Shown here: piece by piece, positions 1-6,292 of the stretch | Layout: each line of letters begins with the position of its first letter | How positions within the stretch are numbered: position 1 is the first letter of the stretch | Source: Candidatus Moraniibacteriota bacterium | GTDB taxonomy: Bacteria > Patescibacteriota > Minisyncoccia > Moranbacterales > UBA9337 | NCBI GenBank assembly: GCA_003510795.1 | Contig: DOKP01000041.1 | Location: forward strand, 31,150-37,661 | Direction: 5' to 3' | Length of the DNA: 6,512 nt | Translations under genes and position numbers: made by a program | The notes under the pieces: model-generated | Told to the model about the DNA's origin: nothing | Databases searched by the model: none | Seen by the model: only the letters and a program-made list of their open reading frames with translations

Positions 1-30
1 TTTAGCGGTGGCGCAAAGATCTAGGCTTTA

Positions 31-87
31 GATTCCTCGATTTCGTTCATCCTCCTTGAGGTCGGATTCACTTCACTCGGAATGACA
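31..87. repeat. Single unit of a REP-like repeat
   Basis: Read on the minus strand, this 57-bp stretch starts with TGTCATTCCGA and ends with GGAATC. These are the ends of each 56-bp arm of the larger palindrome at 3325-3446. The interior differs in sequence but again contains a short hairpin (CCTC-CTT-GAGG at 51-61). It lies about 77 bases beyond the stop codon of the RNase J gene, in a region with no ORF. Elements with these ends are, from general knowledge, common intergenic repeats in many bacterial genomes. Whether it acts as a transcript end or is a passive mobile repeat cannot be told from the window. Confidence 0.6.
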
Positions 88-163
88 CCGTAGCAGTATT
101 TAAGTTGATTTGGTATGATGAGATATTCGCTTAACTATATTTTACAACAAAAACAAAAAAACA

Positions 164-2002
164 TCAAATCTCAATCACGTTTGGCAAAACCATTGGGCGC
201 CTCTCTGTCTTTTTAAAAAGATATTTCCCCACTTCTTCTCTAATTTCATTATTTATCAAGACCCAGTTTATTTTAGATTTATCATCTTTATTGGTATTTT
301 TAGCTACTACTTTCTTCACTACTTCTTTGGTAGCATTAACTAAATCAAAATTCTCTTTGACATAGATAAATCCGCGTGAAGTTATTTGAATCCCGCCGGA
401 AATCTTTTTAGTTTTGCTATCAATAATAACTGTAATCACAAACATTCCATCCTGAGCCAAAACTTGTCTATCTCGCAATACTACTTGTCCAATATCACCC
501 ACGCCCAATCCATCAATAAAGATATAATCCGTCTTGGCTTTTTCTTTTATGATTTCGGCTTTTCCATTGTGTAATTGCAGAATATTACCATTATCCAAAA
601 CAAAAATATTATCTTTTTTAAATCCAATTTCTACGGCTAATTTGGCAGCTTCTTTAAGAAAATAATGATTAGCATACACTGGCAAATAATAATCCGGCTT
701 TATCTGCTTGATAACTGCCTGAATGTCAGAAGCATTACAATGTCCACTAATGTGTACATCCATCATGTCAGTGTGAATTACGTTGTCACATTTTCGGTAA
801 AGATTATCTTTTAATCTCTGAATGGTTCTTTCGTTGCCAGGGATGACCGAAGAAGAAAAAACAATCGTGTCATATTTATTTAGTTTAATCTGACGATGAT
901 TGCCATTAACAATTCGAGATAATACTGCATTACCCTCGCCTTGAGCACCAGTACAAATTACCACTAATTTATTTTCCGGATATTTGGCAGCGTCTTTCAT
1001 ATCAATAAGCACATCTTTAGCTGGCTTGATATATCCAAGTTCTCTGGCTATTTCCACATTAGTTTTCATACTGTAGCCGTCAAGAGCAACTTTCTTTCCT
1101 AGCTTATGGCAAATCTCTAAAATTTTTCCAATCCGCTCCACCTGGGAAGAAAAAGTAGCAATGATAACTTTGCCCTTGGGAGTACTGATTATTTTTTCCA
1201 AATTTTCATACATCTTGCTTTCGGGAGCGTCATTTTCACTCTTATCTGTAGCACCCAAACTTTCCAACATCAAAACTGTCGGCCTAGGCAATTTAGAAAG
1301 ATACTCATAAGAAACAGTCCTCTGGCCTTTTTCATCTCTTCCAATAGTCCAGTCTCCTGGATGAATTACTGTTCCATCTGGAGTTTCCAAGACTACGCCT
1401 ACGGCATCCATCACTGAATGCTCCACTTTGAAAAAACTGACCTTAAAACTGCCCAAAGTAATTTTTTGTTCAATATTTTTAATGTTTACAATCTTTAATC
1501 TTCCTACAGAATCTTTTTCATAATCCTCCATCTTCTTTTTAATCAAGGCCAAAGTGAAATCTCGACCCAAAATGGTAGGATAGTTAAGTTGCTTAAGTAA
1601 AATTGGAGCCGCCCCAATATGGTCAAGATGACCATGGCTAAAAATAACGCCCCTGATTCTGTCTTCTTTTCCCTTTAAATAGGATGCATCTGGAACGATG
1701 TAATCTACTCCAGGCATATCTTCTTCTGGAAATTGAATTCCCATATCCAAAATAACAATATCGCCGTTATATTCAAAAACCGTCATATTCCTGCCTACTT
1801 CTTCTTGTCCTCCTAAAGGAATAATTCGCAGTCCCTTAATTTTCTGCAAAGGCCTAGGAGTTTCATTTTTTACCCGATTAAATTGATAGGGCTTTCTGCC
1901 TTCTGAATTTTTTTCAACACCACCTTGTTTTGTTCTATTTTCTTTTATTTTTTGGCCCAATAATTTTATGGCCAAAATTTTATTTACTTCCTTGTTGTTC
2001 AT
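164..2002 (-). CDS. rnj: Ribonuclease J (metallo-beta-lactamase/beta-CASP RNase)
   Basis: A 612-residue RNase J, which in bacteria combines 5'-3' exonuclease and endonuclease activity in mRNA decay and rRNA processing. Residues 1-56 are a basic, probably disordered extension. The metallo-beta-lactamase core follows, with HGHLDH at 123-128 (metal ligands H123, H125, D127, H128), H195 in EHSVMDA and D217 in HPGDW. The beta-CASP insert spans roughly 240-390: motif A is E247, TFSSQVERIG is at 283-292, and CTGAQGEGNA at 350-359 matches the CTGxQGEP phosphate-binding loop. HISGH at 417-421 is motif B. The C-terminal domain runs from about 500 to 612. Motif C, normally His in PVHGE, is Tyr443 here. 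The start is ATG at 2002, preceded by a weak AAAGAG site six bases upstream; the stop is TGA. It lies 154 bases after the isomerase gene, with its own possible -10 box in the gap. Family assignment is secure; the effect of Y443 is unknown. Confidence 0.96.
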   Translation of the reverse strand: MNNKEVNKILAIKLLGQKIKENRTKQGGVEKNSEGRKPYQFNRVKNETPRPLQKIKGLRIIPLGGQEEVGRNMTVFEYNGDIVILDMGIQFPEEDMPGVDYIVPDASYLKGKEDRIRGVIFSHGHLDHIGAAPILLKQLNYPTILGRDFTLALIKKKMEDYEKDSVGRLKIVNIKNIEQKITLGSFKVSFFKVEHSVMDAVGVVLETPDGTVIHPGDWTIGRDEKGQRTVSYEYLSKLPRPTVLMLESLGATDKSENDAPESKMYENLEKIISTPKGKVIIATFSSQVERIGKILEICHKLGKKVALDGYSMKTNVEIARELGYIKPAKDVLIDMKDAAKYPENKLVVICTGAQGEGNAVLSRIVNGNHRQIKLNKYDTIVFSSSVIPGNERTIQRLKDNLYRKCDNVIHTDMMDVHISGHCNASDIQAVIKQIKPDYYLPVYANHYFLKEAAKLAVEIGFKKDNIFVLDNGNILQLHNGKAEIIKEKAKTDYIFIDGLGVGDIGQVVLRDRQVLAQDGMFVITVIIDSKTKKISGGIQITSRGFIYVKENFDLVNATKEVVKKVVAKNTNKDDKSKINWVLINNEIREEVGKYLFKKTERRPMVLPNVIEI

Positions 2003-2058
2003 ATTTTACTCTTTAAAAATCGTATGCAGTAAAAAAATCACTATCATAAATTTTTGTA

Positions 2059-2064
2059 ATTATA
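2059..2064 (-). promoter_or_regulatory. Possible -10 box for the RNase J gene
   Basis: On the minus strand this is a perfect TATAAT, 56 bases upstream of the RNase J start codon, in the 154-base gap after the isomerase gene. The matching -35 region is poor: only TTCGTT lies at a usable 16-base spacing. Transcription from here would give a leader of about 50 nt. In such AT-rich DNA a chance match is possible. Confidence 0.35.
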
Positions 2065-2156
2065 TTTGCCTTAAAGCGCAAACGAACTTTATTAATTTAA
2101 AGATAAAAAGCTTCGCCCAATTAAATTATTATTTTTTAATTAAACAAAAACTCTGT

Positions 2157-3170
2157 TTATTTTATCAATGCTTTAAACTCTTCAACCATATCTACCGGCG
2201 TTGGATCTATACCGTACTCAAGCGCCAAATAATAAGAGGTCCAATCTCCCAAGCAAAGAGTTGAGAAAACTTTTTCAAATACGTTATCACCCCTAGCCTC
2301 CACAATCTCGCTCTCCATTCCTTTCTTTGCCATTAATTCTTTCATTACGGTAAAACGTTTTATATTTTGAGGATGGTCTTCCCTGTCTAGCAACATCACA
2401 AAGAAAAATTTTGCTTGCGGATTAGTAAATCCCACCATCTCATTATGATTTAATTCCGGAAAATAATTATGAAAAGCTGGCGTCTTGGCATTTTCATTAA
2501 TCTTAATTTTCCAAATGTGAGCAATCGATTTAAAGCGCGTTCCAGCATAAATAATTGGGGTTTTGCCAACTAATTTTTTAGCCAAATCTTTGCCTTGTTC
2601 TTCTAATTCACTCGTCATCTCTTTTAATCTTTCAGAAACTTCTTCTAATTGTTTAACGTCAAATTTTATCAAGTCTGAATTTATCAGTAACTTAAACATG
2701 GCAAGAACAGAATATCCTGTCGCCATTCTGGGCTGAAAATTTTCATAAGGATAAGGGAGTTCAATATGCGCAATATTATTTGCCAAACACATTTCTTTTA
2801 CCTTCCCTCCGTGGGAAATTCCAATACAGGGTAAGTTATTATCAAGGCATTCTTGAAAAGAAGCAATCGGTTCTTCGGTGTTGCCTGAATAAGAGGAAAT
2901 TATATTTAAACAGTTATTATAGGCTTCCACTGGCAAGCTATAAAATCTATTTTGGAAAACCTGTAATCTTTTTTCGGTTGAACCTTTATAAGTACTGTTT
3001 ATGAAAATTCGAAGGACATTGCCTGGCAAGGCTGAGCCTCCCATACCGGAAATCATGATTGAATCAAATTTATGATCAAATTTTATATTTCCTGCCAAAG
3101 ATAAGCCCTCTTGAATTTGTTTATATTCTTCTTGAATAACTTTTTTTAGATTATATTTGTCTACATTCAT
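2157..3170 (-). CDS. Bifunctional phosphoglucose/phosphomannose isomerase
   Basis: A 337-residue SIS-domain sugar isomerase of the bifunctional PGI/PMI family, which interconverts glucose-6-phosphate or mannose-6-phosphate with fructose-6-phosphate in the cytosol. The first SIS domain shows GMGGSALPG at 42-50 and the phosphate-binding SYSGNTEE at 93-100. PRMATGY at 147-153 precedes the second SIS domain (about 200-325). E226 in INENAKTPA and H242 in ELNHNE are 16 residues apart, as are the catalytic Glu203 and His219 recalled for the Pyrobaculum enzyme. A C-terminal Lys (probably K333 in EFKALIK) would be the third catalytic residue. Length is normal for this family and much shorter than classical PGI. 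The start is ATG at 3170 with no clear Shine-Dalgarno site; the stop is TAA. In small-genome lineages this enzyme can serve both central carbon flow and nucleotide-sugar supply; that role is inferred here. Confidence 0.93.
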   Translation of the reverse strand: MNVDKYNLKKVIQEEYKQIQEGLSLAGNIKFDHKFDSIMISGMGGSALPGNVLRIFINSTYKGSTEKRLQVFQNRFYSLPVEAYNNCLNIISSYSGNTEEPIASFQECLDNNLPCIGISHGGKVKEMCLANNIAHIELPYPYENFQPRMATGYSVLAMFKLLINSDLIKFDVKQLEEVSERLKEMTSELEEQGKDLAKKLVGKTPIIYAGTRFKSIAHIWKIKINENAKTPAFHNYFPELNHNEMVGFTNPQAKFFFVMLLDREDHPQNIKRFTVMKELMAKKGMESEIVEARGDNVFEKVFSTLCLGDWTSYYLALEYGIDPTPVDMVEEFKALIK

Positions 3171-3324
3171 AGTTATAAATTTTACAAATAATATTTATTT
3201 TAATTAATTTTTAAATTAGCTTATTAGTTTAGTAGCTTTTTAGCGCAGTGGGATTAGCATCTAACTGACATATGAGCATTTTAACACTGTAGTAATAACC
3301 ATATGTACAAATAACCTGCGAGTG
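3171..3324. other. AT-rich intergenic stretch upstream of the isomerase gene
   Basis: This is the first part of the 337-base gap between the isomerase and the binding-protein gene. It has no ORF of note and no recognisable RNA gene. The 70 bases next to the isomerase start are very AT-rich and must hold its promoter if it has one. A TATTAT lies 17 bases before the ATG on the minus strand, but I see no convincing -35. A short inverted pair (ACATATG at 3268-3274, CATATGT at 3300-3306) is the only other structure seen. Confidence 0.4.
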
Positions 3325-3446
3325 TGTCATTTCGACTAAATAAATTTATGTACTCATAAATTTATGCATGGAGAAATCCAAATAATTGCTGAGATTCCTC
3401 CACTCCTAAATTTCTGAGTACAGAAATTTATACGGTCGGAATGACA
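3325..3446. repeat. 122-bp REP-like inverted repeat pair with internal hairpins
   Basis: Two 56-bp arms (3325-3380 and 3391-3446) are inverted copies of each other around a 10-base centre, matching at 44 of 56 positions. The outer ends are TGTCATTTCGAC and GTCGGAATGACA. Each arm also folds on itself: 3340-3365 is an 11-bp perfect hairpin with loop TACT, and 3406-3431 forms a 10-bp hairpin. Where the arms differ inside these stems, both sides have changed together (A-T in one arm, C-G in the other), so pairing is kept. It lies downstream of the binding-protein gene and upstream of the isomerase gene. It resembles REP/BIME elements or a small MITE. It could slow or stop transcription from the binding-protein side, but there is no U-tract to make it a classical terminator. 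Confidence 0.8.
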
Positions 3447-3507
3447 TGGTGAAAGGTTCAATAGATTGTCAAATTCCCATACCCTCAAAATCCTAATTTC
3501 CTAAACC

Positions 3508-5118
3508 CTATTTTTTAACTCTTTTGGTTTTTATATACCAATTATTAATATTTGAAAAACGAAATTGTGATGAATTTATATTTTCAATTTCTATTCCTTT
3601 AATTTTGTTGTCCACTACATACAAATAATACGGCGAGAACAAAAACACAGCTGGAACTTGGTCTTTTATAATTTCTTGAAACTCATAATATTTATTTTTT
3701 CGCTCTTCTTTATTGGCCTCAGCTCGAGCTTCTTCAATTAGTTTATCTGCCCGAGCATCATCAAATAACGCCAAATTTAACCCAGGATCTTTCTTTTGGC
3801 TAGAATGCCAGAAAGAATAAGGATCTACATTAAAACTGGAATCCTGACCGACTAAAATTGCATCATACTCCCTGGGCTTTATGTAGTTTTGCTGAATATC
3901 TGAAAAATCAAGCGCTTCAATATCGACATTAGCCCCAATTTTTTTCCACTGCTCTTTTAAAATTTCAGCTGTTTTTATTAAATCAGGCGAATCCACAGTC
4001 ATCAATTTAAATTCCATTTTTACCCCATTTTTGCTCCTAATGCCATCGTCTCCTGCTTCCCATTTAGCCTCATCTAAAACCTTATTTGCTTTTTCTAAAT
4101 TAAAATTATTTCTTTCTATCTTAGTATTAAATTCTTCCGTCCCTGTAAAAAATGGCGACTCTAAAATAGTTGCTTTTCCCGCAAGAGCATCCTTTATTAA
4201 CTGTTGTTTATCCGTAGCCAAATCCAAAGCTAATCGGATTTCCTTATTGGCCAAAGATATGCTCTTATTCCTATTAAAAAATACAGAAAAAGACCAAGGA
4301 ATTTTTATTTCATATAGAGAAGTATTTTTTCTTAATATATCCAAATTTCCATTCTGAGAAGAAACATTGCTAATTCCGCTAATCTTTTTGCGATTATAAG
4401 CATCCAATAAATCCTGCTCGTTGGCATAAAAATTGAAATTGATTTCTTCTATATAGGACTTTCCCTGAAAATAATCTCTAAAAGAATCAATCTTGTAATT
4501 CAAAATATTCCCATCGGAGTCCTTATCGTAACTGGCATATTTATAAGGGCCACTGCCTATTGGCTCCAGATTATATTTAACTAGATGAAATTTTTCATTA
4601 TCTATATTTTTCCAAATATGTTCTGGTAAAATTCCTAAAGTCAAATTTTCCAAAAATCCAAAATAAGGATTTTCCAAAATGAATTTTATCGTATAATCAT
4701 CTGCCTTCTCTACTTTTACACCTTGCCAATCCTGGCGTAATGAACTTTTAAATAATGGGTTCATTAGCGTATTGATAGTAAAGACAATATCATTAGAAGT
4801 TAATTCTAATCCATCGTGCCATTTCACCCCTCTTTTAATATAGAATGTATATTCTTTGCTGTCTGGGGAGATTTCATACCTATCCGCCAAATCATTAACC
4901 AACTGCCCATTTTTATCATTTCTCAATAATCCGCTATATATGATATCAGAAATAGCCGCGTCTACTTCATTGTTTTGAGACAATAACGGATTTATATAAC
5001 TAGGCTGCCCGATCACCCCTTCAGAATAGATTCCGCCAAAATCCGGGATTTCCTTGGTAAGGGACAGAAATATTTTTCCTGCCCAAAAAGCAAGCGCCAC
5101 TAAAGCAGTTAAGCTCAA
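3508..5118 (-). CDS. Membrane-anchored ABC transporter substrate-binding protein, family 5 (OppA/DppA-like)
   Basis: A family 5 extracellular solute-binding protein, the class that captures oligopeptides, nickel and similar ligands for ABC importers. The 536 residues counted from TTG at 5118 include the family's early motifs: GGIYSEGVIGQPSYINPLL at about 28-46, the IIYSGLLRND region at 59-68, and VKWHDG at 98-103. An N-terminal hydrophobic helix (about 2-20) comes before the extracellular domain. There is no lipobox Cys, so it is probably tethered by that helix. The reading frame stays open upstream to 5235 and encodes a further 35 plausible residues from 5223, including WFYILKTLNFKEKFLILV just before the TTG. 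That supplies the cytosolic positive charges a membrane anchor needs, so 5118 is probably not the true start. No ATG, GTG or TTG occurs in that stretch. The gene directly follows secG. No permease or ATPase gene is present, so the ligand is unknown. The stop is TAG. Confidence 0.88.
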   Translation of the reverse strand: MSLTALVALAFWAGKIFLSLTKEIPDFGGIYSEGVIGQPSYINPLLSQNNEVDAAISDIIYSGLLRNDKNGQLVNDLADRYEISPDSKEYTFYIKRGVKWHDGLELTSNDIVFTINTLMNPLFKSSLRQDWQGVKVEKADDYTIKFILENPYFGFLENLTLGILPEHIWKNIDNEKFHLVKYNLEPIGSGPYKYASYDKDSDGNILNYKIDSFRDYFQGKSYIEEINFNFYANEQDLLDAYNRKKISGISNVSSQNGNLDILRKNTSLYEIKIPWSFSVFFNRNKSISLANKEIRLALDLATDKQQLIKDALAGKATILESPFFTGTEEFNTKIERNNFNLEKANKVLDEAKWEAGDDGIRSKNGVKMEFKLMTVDSPDLIKTAEILKEQWKKIGANVDIEALDFSDIQQNYIKPREYDAILVGQDSSFNVDPYSFWHSSQKKDPGLNLALFDDARADKLIEEARAEANKEERKNKYYEFQEIIKDQVPAVFLFSPYYLYVVDNKIKGIEIENINSSQFRFSNINNWYIKTKRVKK

Positions 5119-5218
5119 AACTAAGATTAAAAACTTTTCTTTAAAATTTAAAGTTTTTAATATATAAAACCAATTTTTTCTTGAAAAAATACTGAATTTG
5201 ATACTAATAAGACTTTTC

Positions 5219-5434
5219 TTAATTATTAAAAATATTTATTATTGCCAAAGCAATGAAGATGATTGCCAACGTAGAAGAAAAATAAAGTAAAAATTTTTCA
5301 AATCCCCTTTTGGCATAATATCCACCTGTGTCGCCACCAAAAACAGCGCTTAAGCCAGATCCTTTATTTTGCATCAAGATTGATACTATCAAAAGAATGG
5401 AGACTGTGATTTGCAATATATTTGTAAATTTCAT
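5219..5434 (-). CDS. secG: SecG subunit of the Sec protein translocase
   Basis: A 71-residue SecG, the small accessory subunit of the SecYEG channel in the cytoplasmic membrane. It has two transmembrane helices (about 5-22 and 47-69) joined by the conserved loop MQNKGSGLSAVFGGDTGG at 21-38, whose GLSAVFGG matches the family's GLGAAFGG signature. Length is typical. The start is ATG at 5434, 36 bases beyond the 3' end of tRNA-Gly, with no obvious Shine-Dalgarno site, so it may be transcribed together with the tRNAs. Its TAA stop (5219-5221) overlaps by one base an ATT codon in the frame of the downstream binding-protein gene. This suggests tight translational coupling between the two. The pairing of secG with a family 5 binding protein is one I recall from Parcubacteria-type genomes. 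Confidence 0.93.
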   Translation of the reverse strand: MKFTNILQITVSILLIVSILMQNKGSGLSAVFGGDTGGYYAKRGFEKFLLYFSSTLAIIFIALAIINIFNN

Positions 5435-5470
5435 AATATAACATTATTATCTTTTTGTCAATTACTTTTG

Positions 5471-5542
5471 AGCAAGTGAGCGGAATCGAACCGCCATCTC
5501 ATCCTTGGCAAGGATGTGTAATAACCACTATACGACACCTGC
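5471..5542 (-). tRNA. tRNA-Gly (anticodon GCC)
   Basis: A full 72-nt cloverleaf can be drawn. The acceptor stem is GCAGGTG with CACTTGC (one G-T pair). The D arm is GTAT-AGTGGTTA-TTAC. The anticodon arm is CATCC-TTGCCAA-GGATG, giving anticodon GCC, and the T arm GGCGG-TTCGATT-CCGCT has a normal T loop. The discriminator is U, usual for bacterial tRNA-Gly. CCA is not encoded. It reads toward secG. Confidence 0.95.
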
Positions 5543-5595
5543 TTACGTTTATACTACAGCACGGCAAGGCCCCTGCTTACGTTTATACTACAGCA
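5538..5595. repeat. 34-bp-period tandem duplication in the leader of tRNA-Gly
   Basis: An exact 24-bp sequence occurs at 5538-5561 and again at 5572-5595. On the minus strand it contains TGTAGTATAAACGTAAGCAGG, so each copy carries a TATAAA motif followed by the first five bases of tRNA-Gly. Only the downstream copy continues into the real tRNA. The 10 bases between the copies include CCTTGCC, also found at the tRNA-Gly anticodon. The upstream copy may therefore be the remnant of a duplicated tRNA-Gly start. Confidence 0.7.
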
Positions 5596-5617
5596 AAAAG
5601 CCTATGTTCTCCTTCAA

Positions 5618-5626
5618 ATTATAACA
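5618..5626 (-). promoter_or_regulatory. Possible extended -10 promoter for tRNA-Gly and secG
   Basis: The minus strand reads TGTTATAAT, a perfect TATAAT preceded by the TGn extension. It lies just beyond the 3' end of the CAU tRNA and about 75 bases before tRNA-Gly. No -35 box is seen, since that region would fall in the T arm of the upstream tRNA; extended -10 promoters can work without one. Confidence 0.4.
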
Positions 5627-5678
5627 TCTACTTTTATGTGGGACCAGAGGGATTCGAACCCCCGACCAAACGGTTATG

Positions 5679-6292
5679 CATCTCACTATTGCTTTCGCAA
5701 CTTCTTTCGAATTTGTAAGCTGGACTATCCCTTTCCGCCAGAGGCGGATCTGCCATCTAGTCTCTACACCTGCCCCAACGTTGTGTCGGGGATTGGCTCG
5801 GGATTATCATATTTCTTTTTGAAAAATTTAGACTTCCCCGAATTTGACAGATAATCACTTGAAAATTACTTTCCAAGCAGCCCTGTAAAAATCATTCATG
5901 TTGTGTTATTATTTGGTTATGAAAAAAATCATAACCTGCATAGTTTGCAATAAATTTCTTATTGGTCGACAAACCAAGTATTGTTCGCCTACTTGCAAAA
6001 ACAAAACAAATCAATCATATAATCTTCAGCAAGCTCGCGGATGGAGAAGAAAGAAACTCGCTGTAAAAAAATTAGGCGGATGTTGTTCTATTTGCGGATA
6101 CAAGAAAAATCTGTCAGCTTTGACATTTCATCATAAAAATCCAACCAAAAAATATTTTCAACTCGATATAAGATCACTATCAAATCGAAATCAGGCGGTG
6201 ATCAATACGGAGATTGATAAATGCATTTTAGTTTGTAGCAACTGTCACGCTGAACTTCACTATCCAAAACACAATTTAGAATGAACTTTTCG
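5679..6292 (-). ncRNA. Group I intron (tRNA anticodon-loop type, IC3-like)
   Basis: A 614-nt group I ribozyme; its helices pair by eye. P1: exon 1 end (6293-6300) with the internal guide GGCUGCUU (5875-5882), with a U-G pair at the splice site and one mismatch. P3: CUGUCA (5845-5850) with UGGCAG (5750-5755). P4: UUCGGG (5837-5842) with CCCGAG (5797-5802). P6: CCCC/GGGG at 5788-5791 and 5773-5776. P7: GACUA (5758-5762) with UAGUC (5723-5727). P8: UCCGCC/GGCGGA at 5743-5748 and 5734-5739. P9: CUUAC/GUGAG (5715-5719, 5682-5686), enclosing two GAAA-loop hairpins. The terminal G is 5679. The AAUCCCGAGCCAA and GUAGAGACUAGAUGG segments match the conserved core of the cyanobacterial tRNA-Leu intron as I recall it. 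The catalytic core occupies about 205 nt; the other 410 nt form an oversized P1 loop holding an endonuclease ORF on the other strand. Confidence 0.93.
5919..6284 (+). CDS. HNH endonuclease inside the tRNA intron, on the opposite strand
   Basis: A 121-residue protein (from ATG 5919) of the HNH nuclease superfamily and the only credible plus-strand gene here. An N-terminal zinc ribbon uses C7, C10, C22 and C26. A basic stretch GWRRKKLAVKK (41-51) could contact DNA. The HNH domain has C56 and C59, HH at 71-72 in LTFHHKNP, then C106, C109 and H110 in CILVCSNCHAELH, a treble-clef zinc fold with the catalytic His at 71-72. An in-frame ATG at 5898 would add seven hydrophobic residues and is less likely; neither start has a Shine-Dalgarno site. 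It fills the P1 loop of the group I intron but reads against the intron and tRNA. The TGA stop is eight bases from the 5' splice site. Likely role: homing endonuclease that spreads the intron into unoccupied tRNA genes. TTGACA at 5844-5849 might serve as a -35 element, but its -10 is poor. Confidence 0.85.
   Translation: MKKIITCIVCNKFLIGRQTKYCSPTCKNKTNQSYNLQQARGWRRKKLAVKKLGGCCSICGYKKNLSALTFHHKNPTKKYFQLDIRSLSNRNQAVINTEIDKCILVCSNCHAELHYPKHNLE

Noticed and set aside
1968..2264. Plus-strand open frame across the gap between the isomerase and RNase J genes
   Set aside because: It overlaps the ends of both well-supported genes antisense, is rich in Ile, Phe, Lys and Asn as expected from AT-rich DNA, and matches nothing I recognise.
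4031..4357. 108-codon plus-strand frame inside the binding-protein gene
   Set aside because: It lies wholly antisense to a conserved gene, with no domain features or start signals; it is a shadow frame.
5435..5460. TTGACA with TATATT just upstream of secG as a promoter
   Set aside because: The spacing is only 15 bases and the -10 abuts the ATG, so transcription would start inside the coding region.
5538..5595. Repeats near tRNA-Gly as a CRISPR array
   Set aside because: There are only two copies, the spacing is 10 bases, and one copy runs into a tRNA; no cas genes are present.
5455..5854. Two plus-strand open frames (5455-5718 and 5636-5854)
   Set aside because: They run antisense through tRNA-Gly, exon 2 of the CAU tRNA and the intron core. 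The VSGIEPPS and GFEPPT peptides are the usual false product of translating a T arm backwards.
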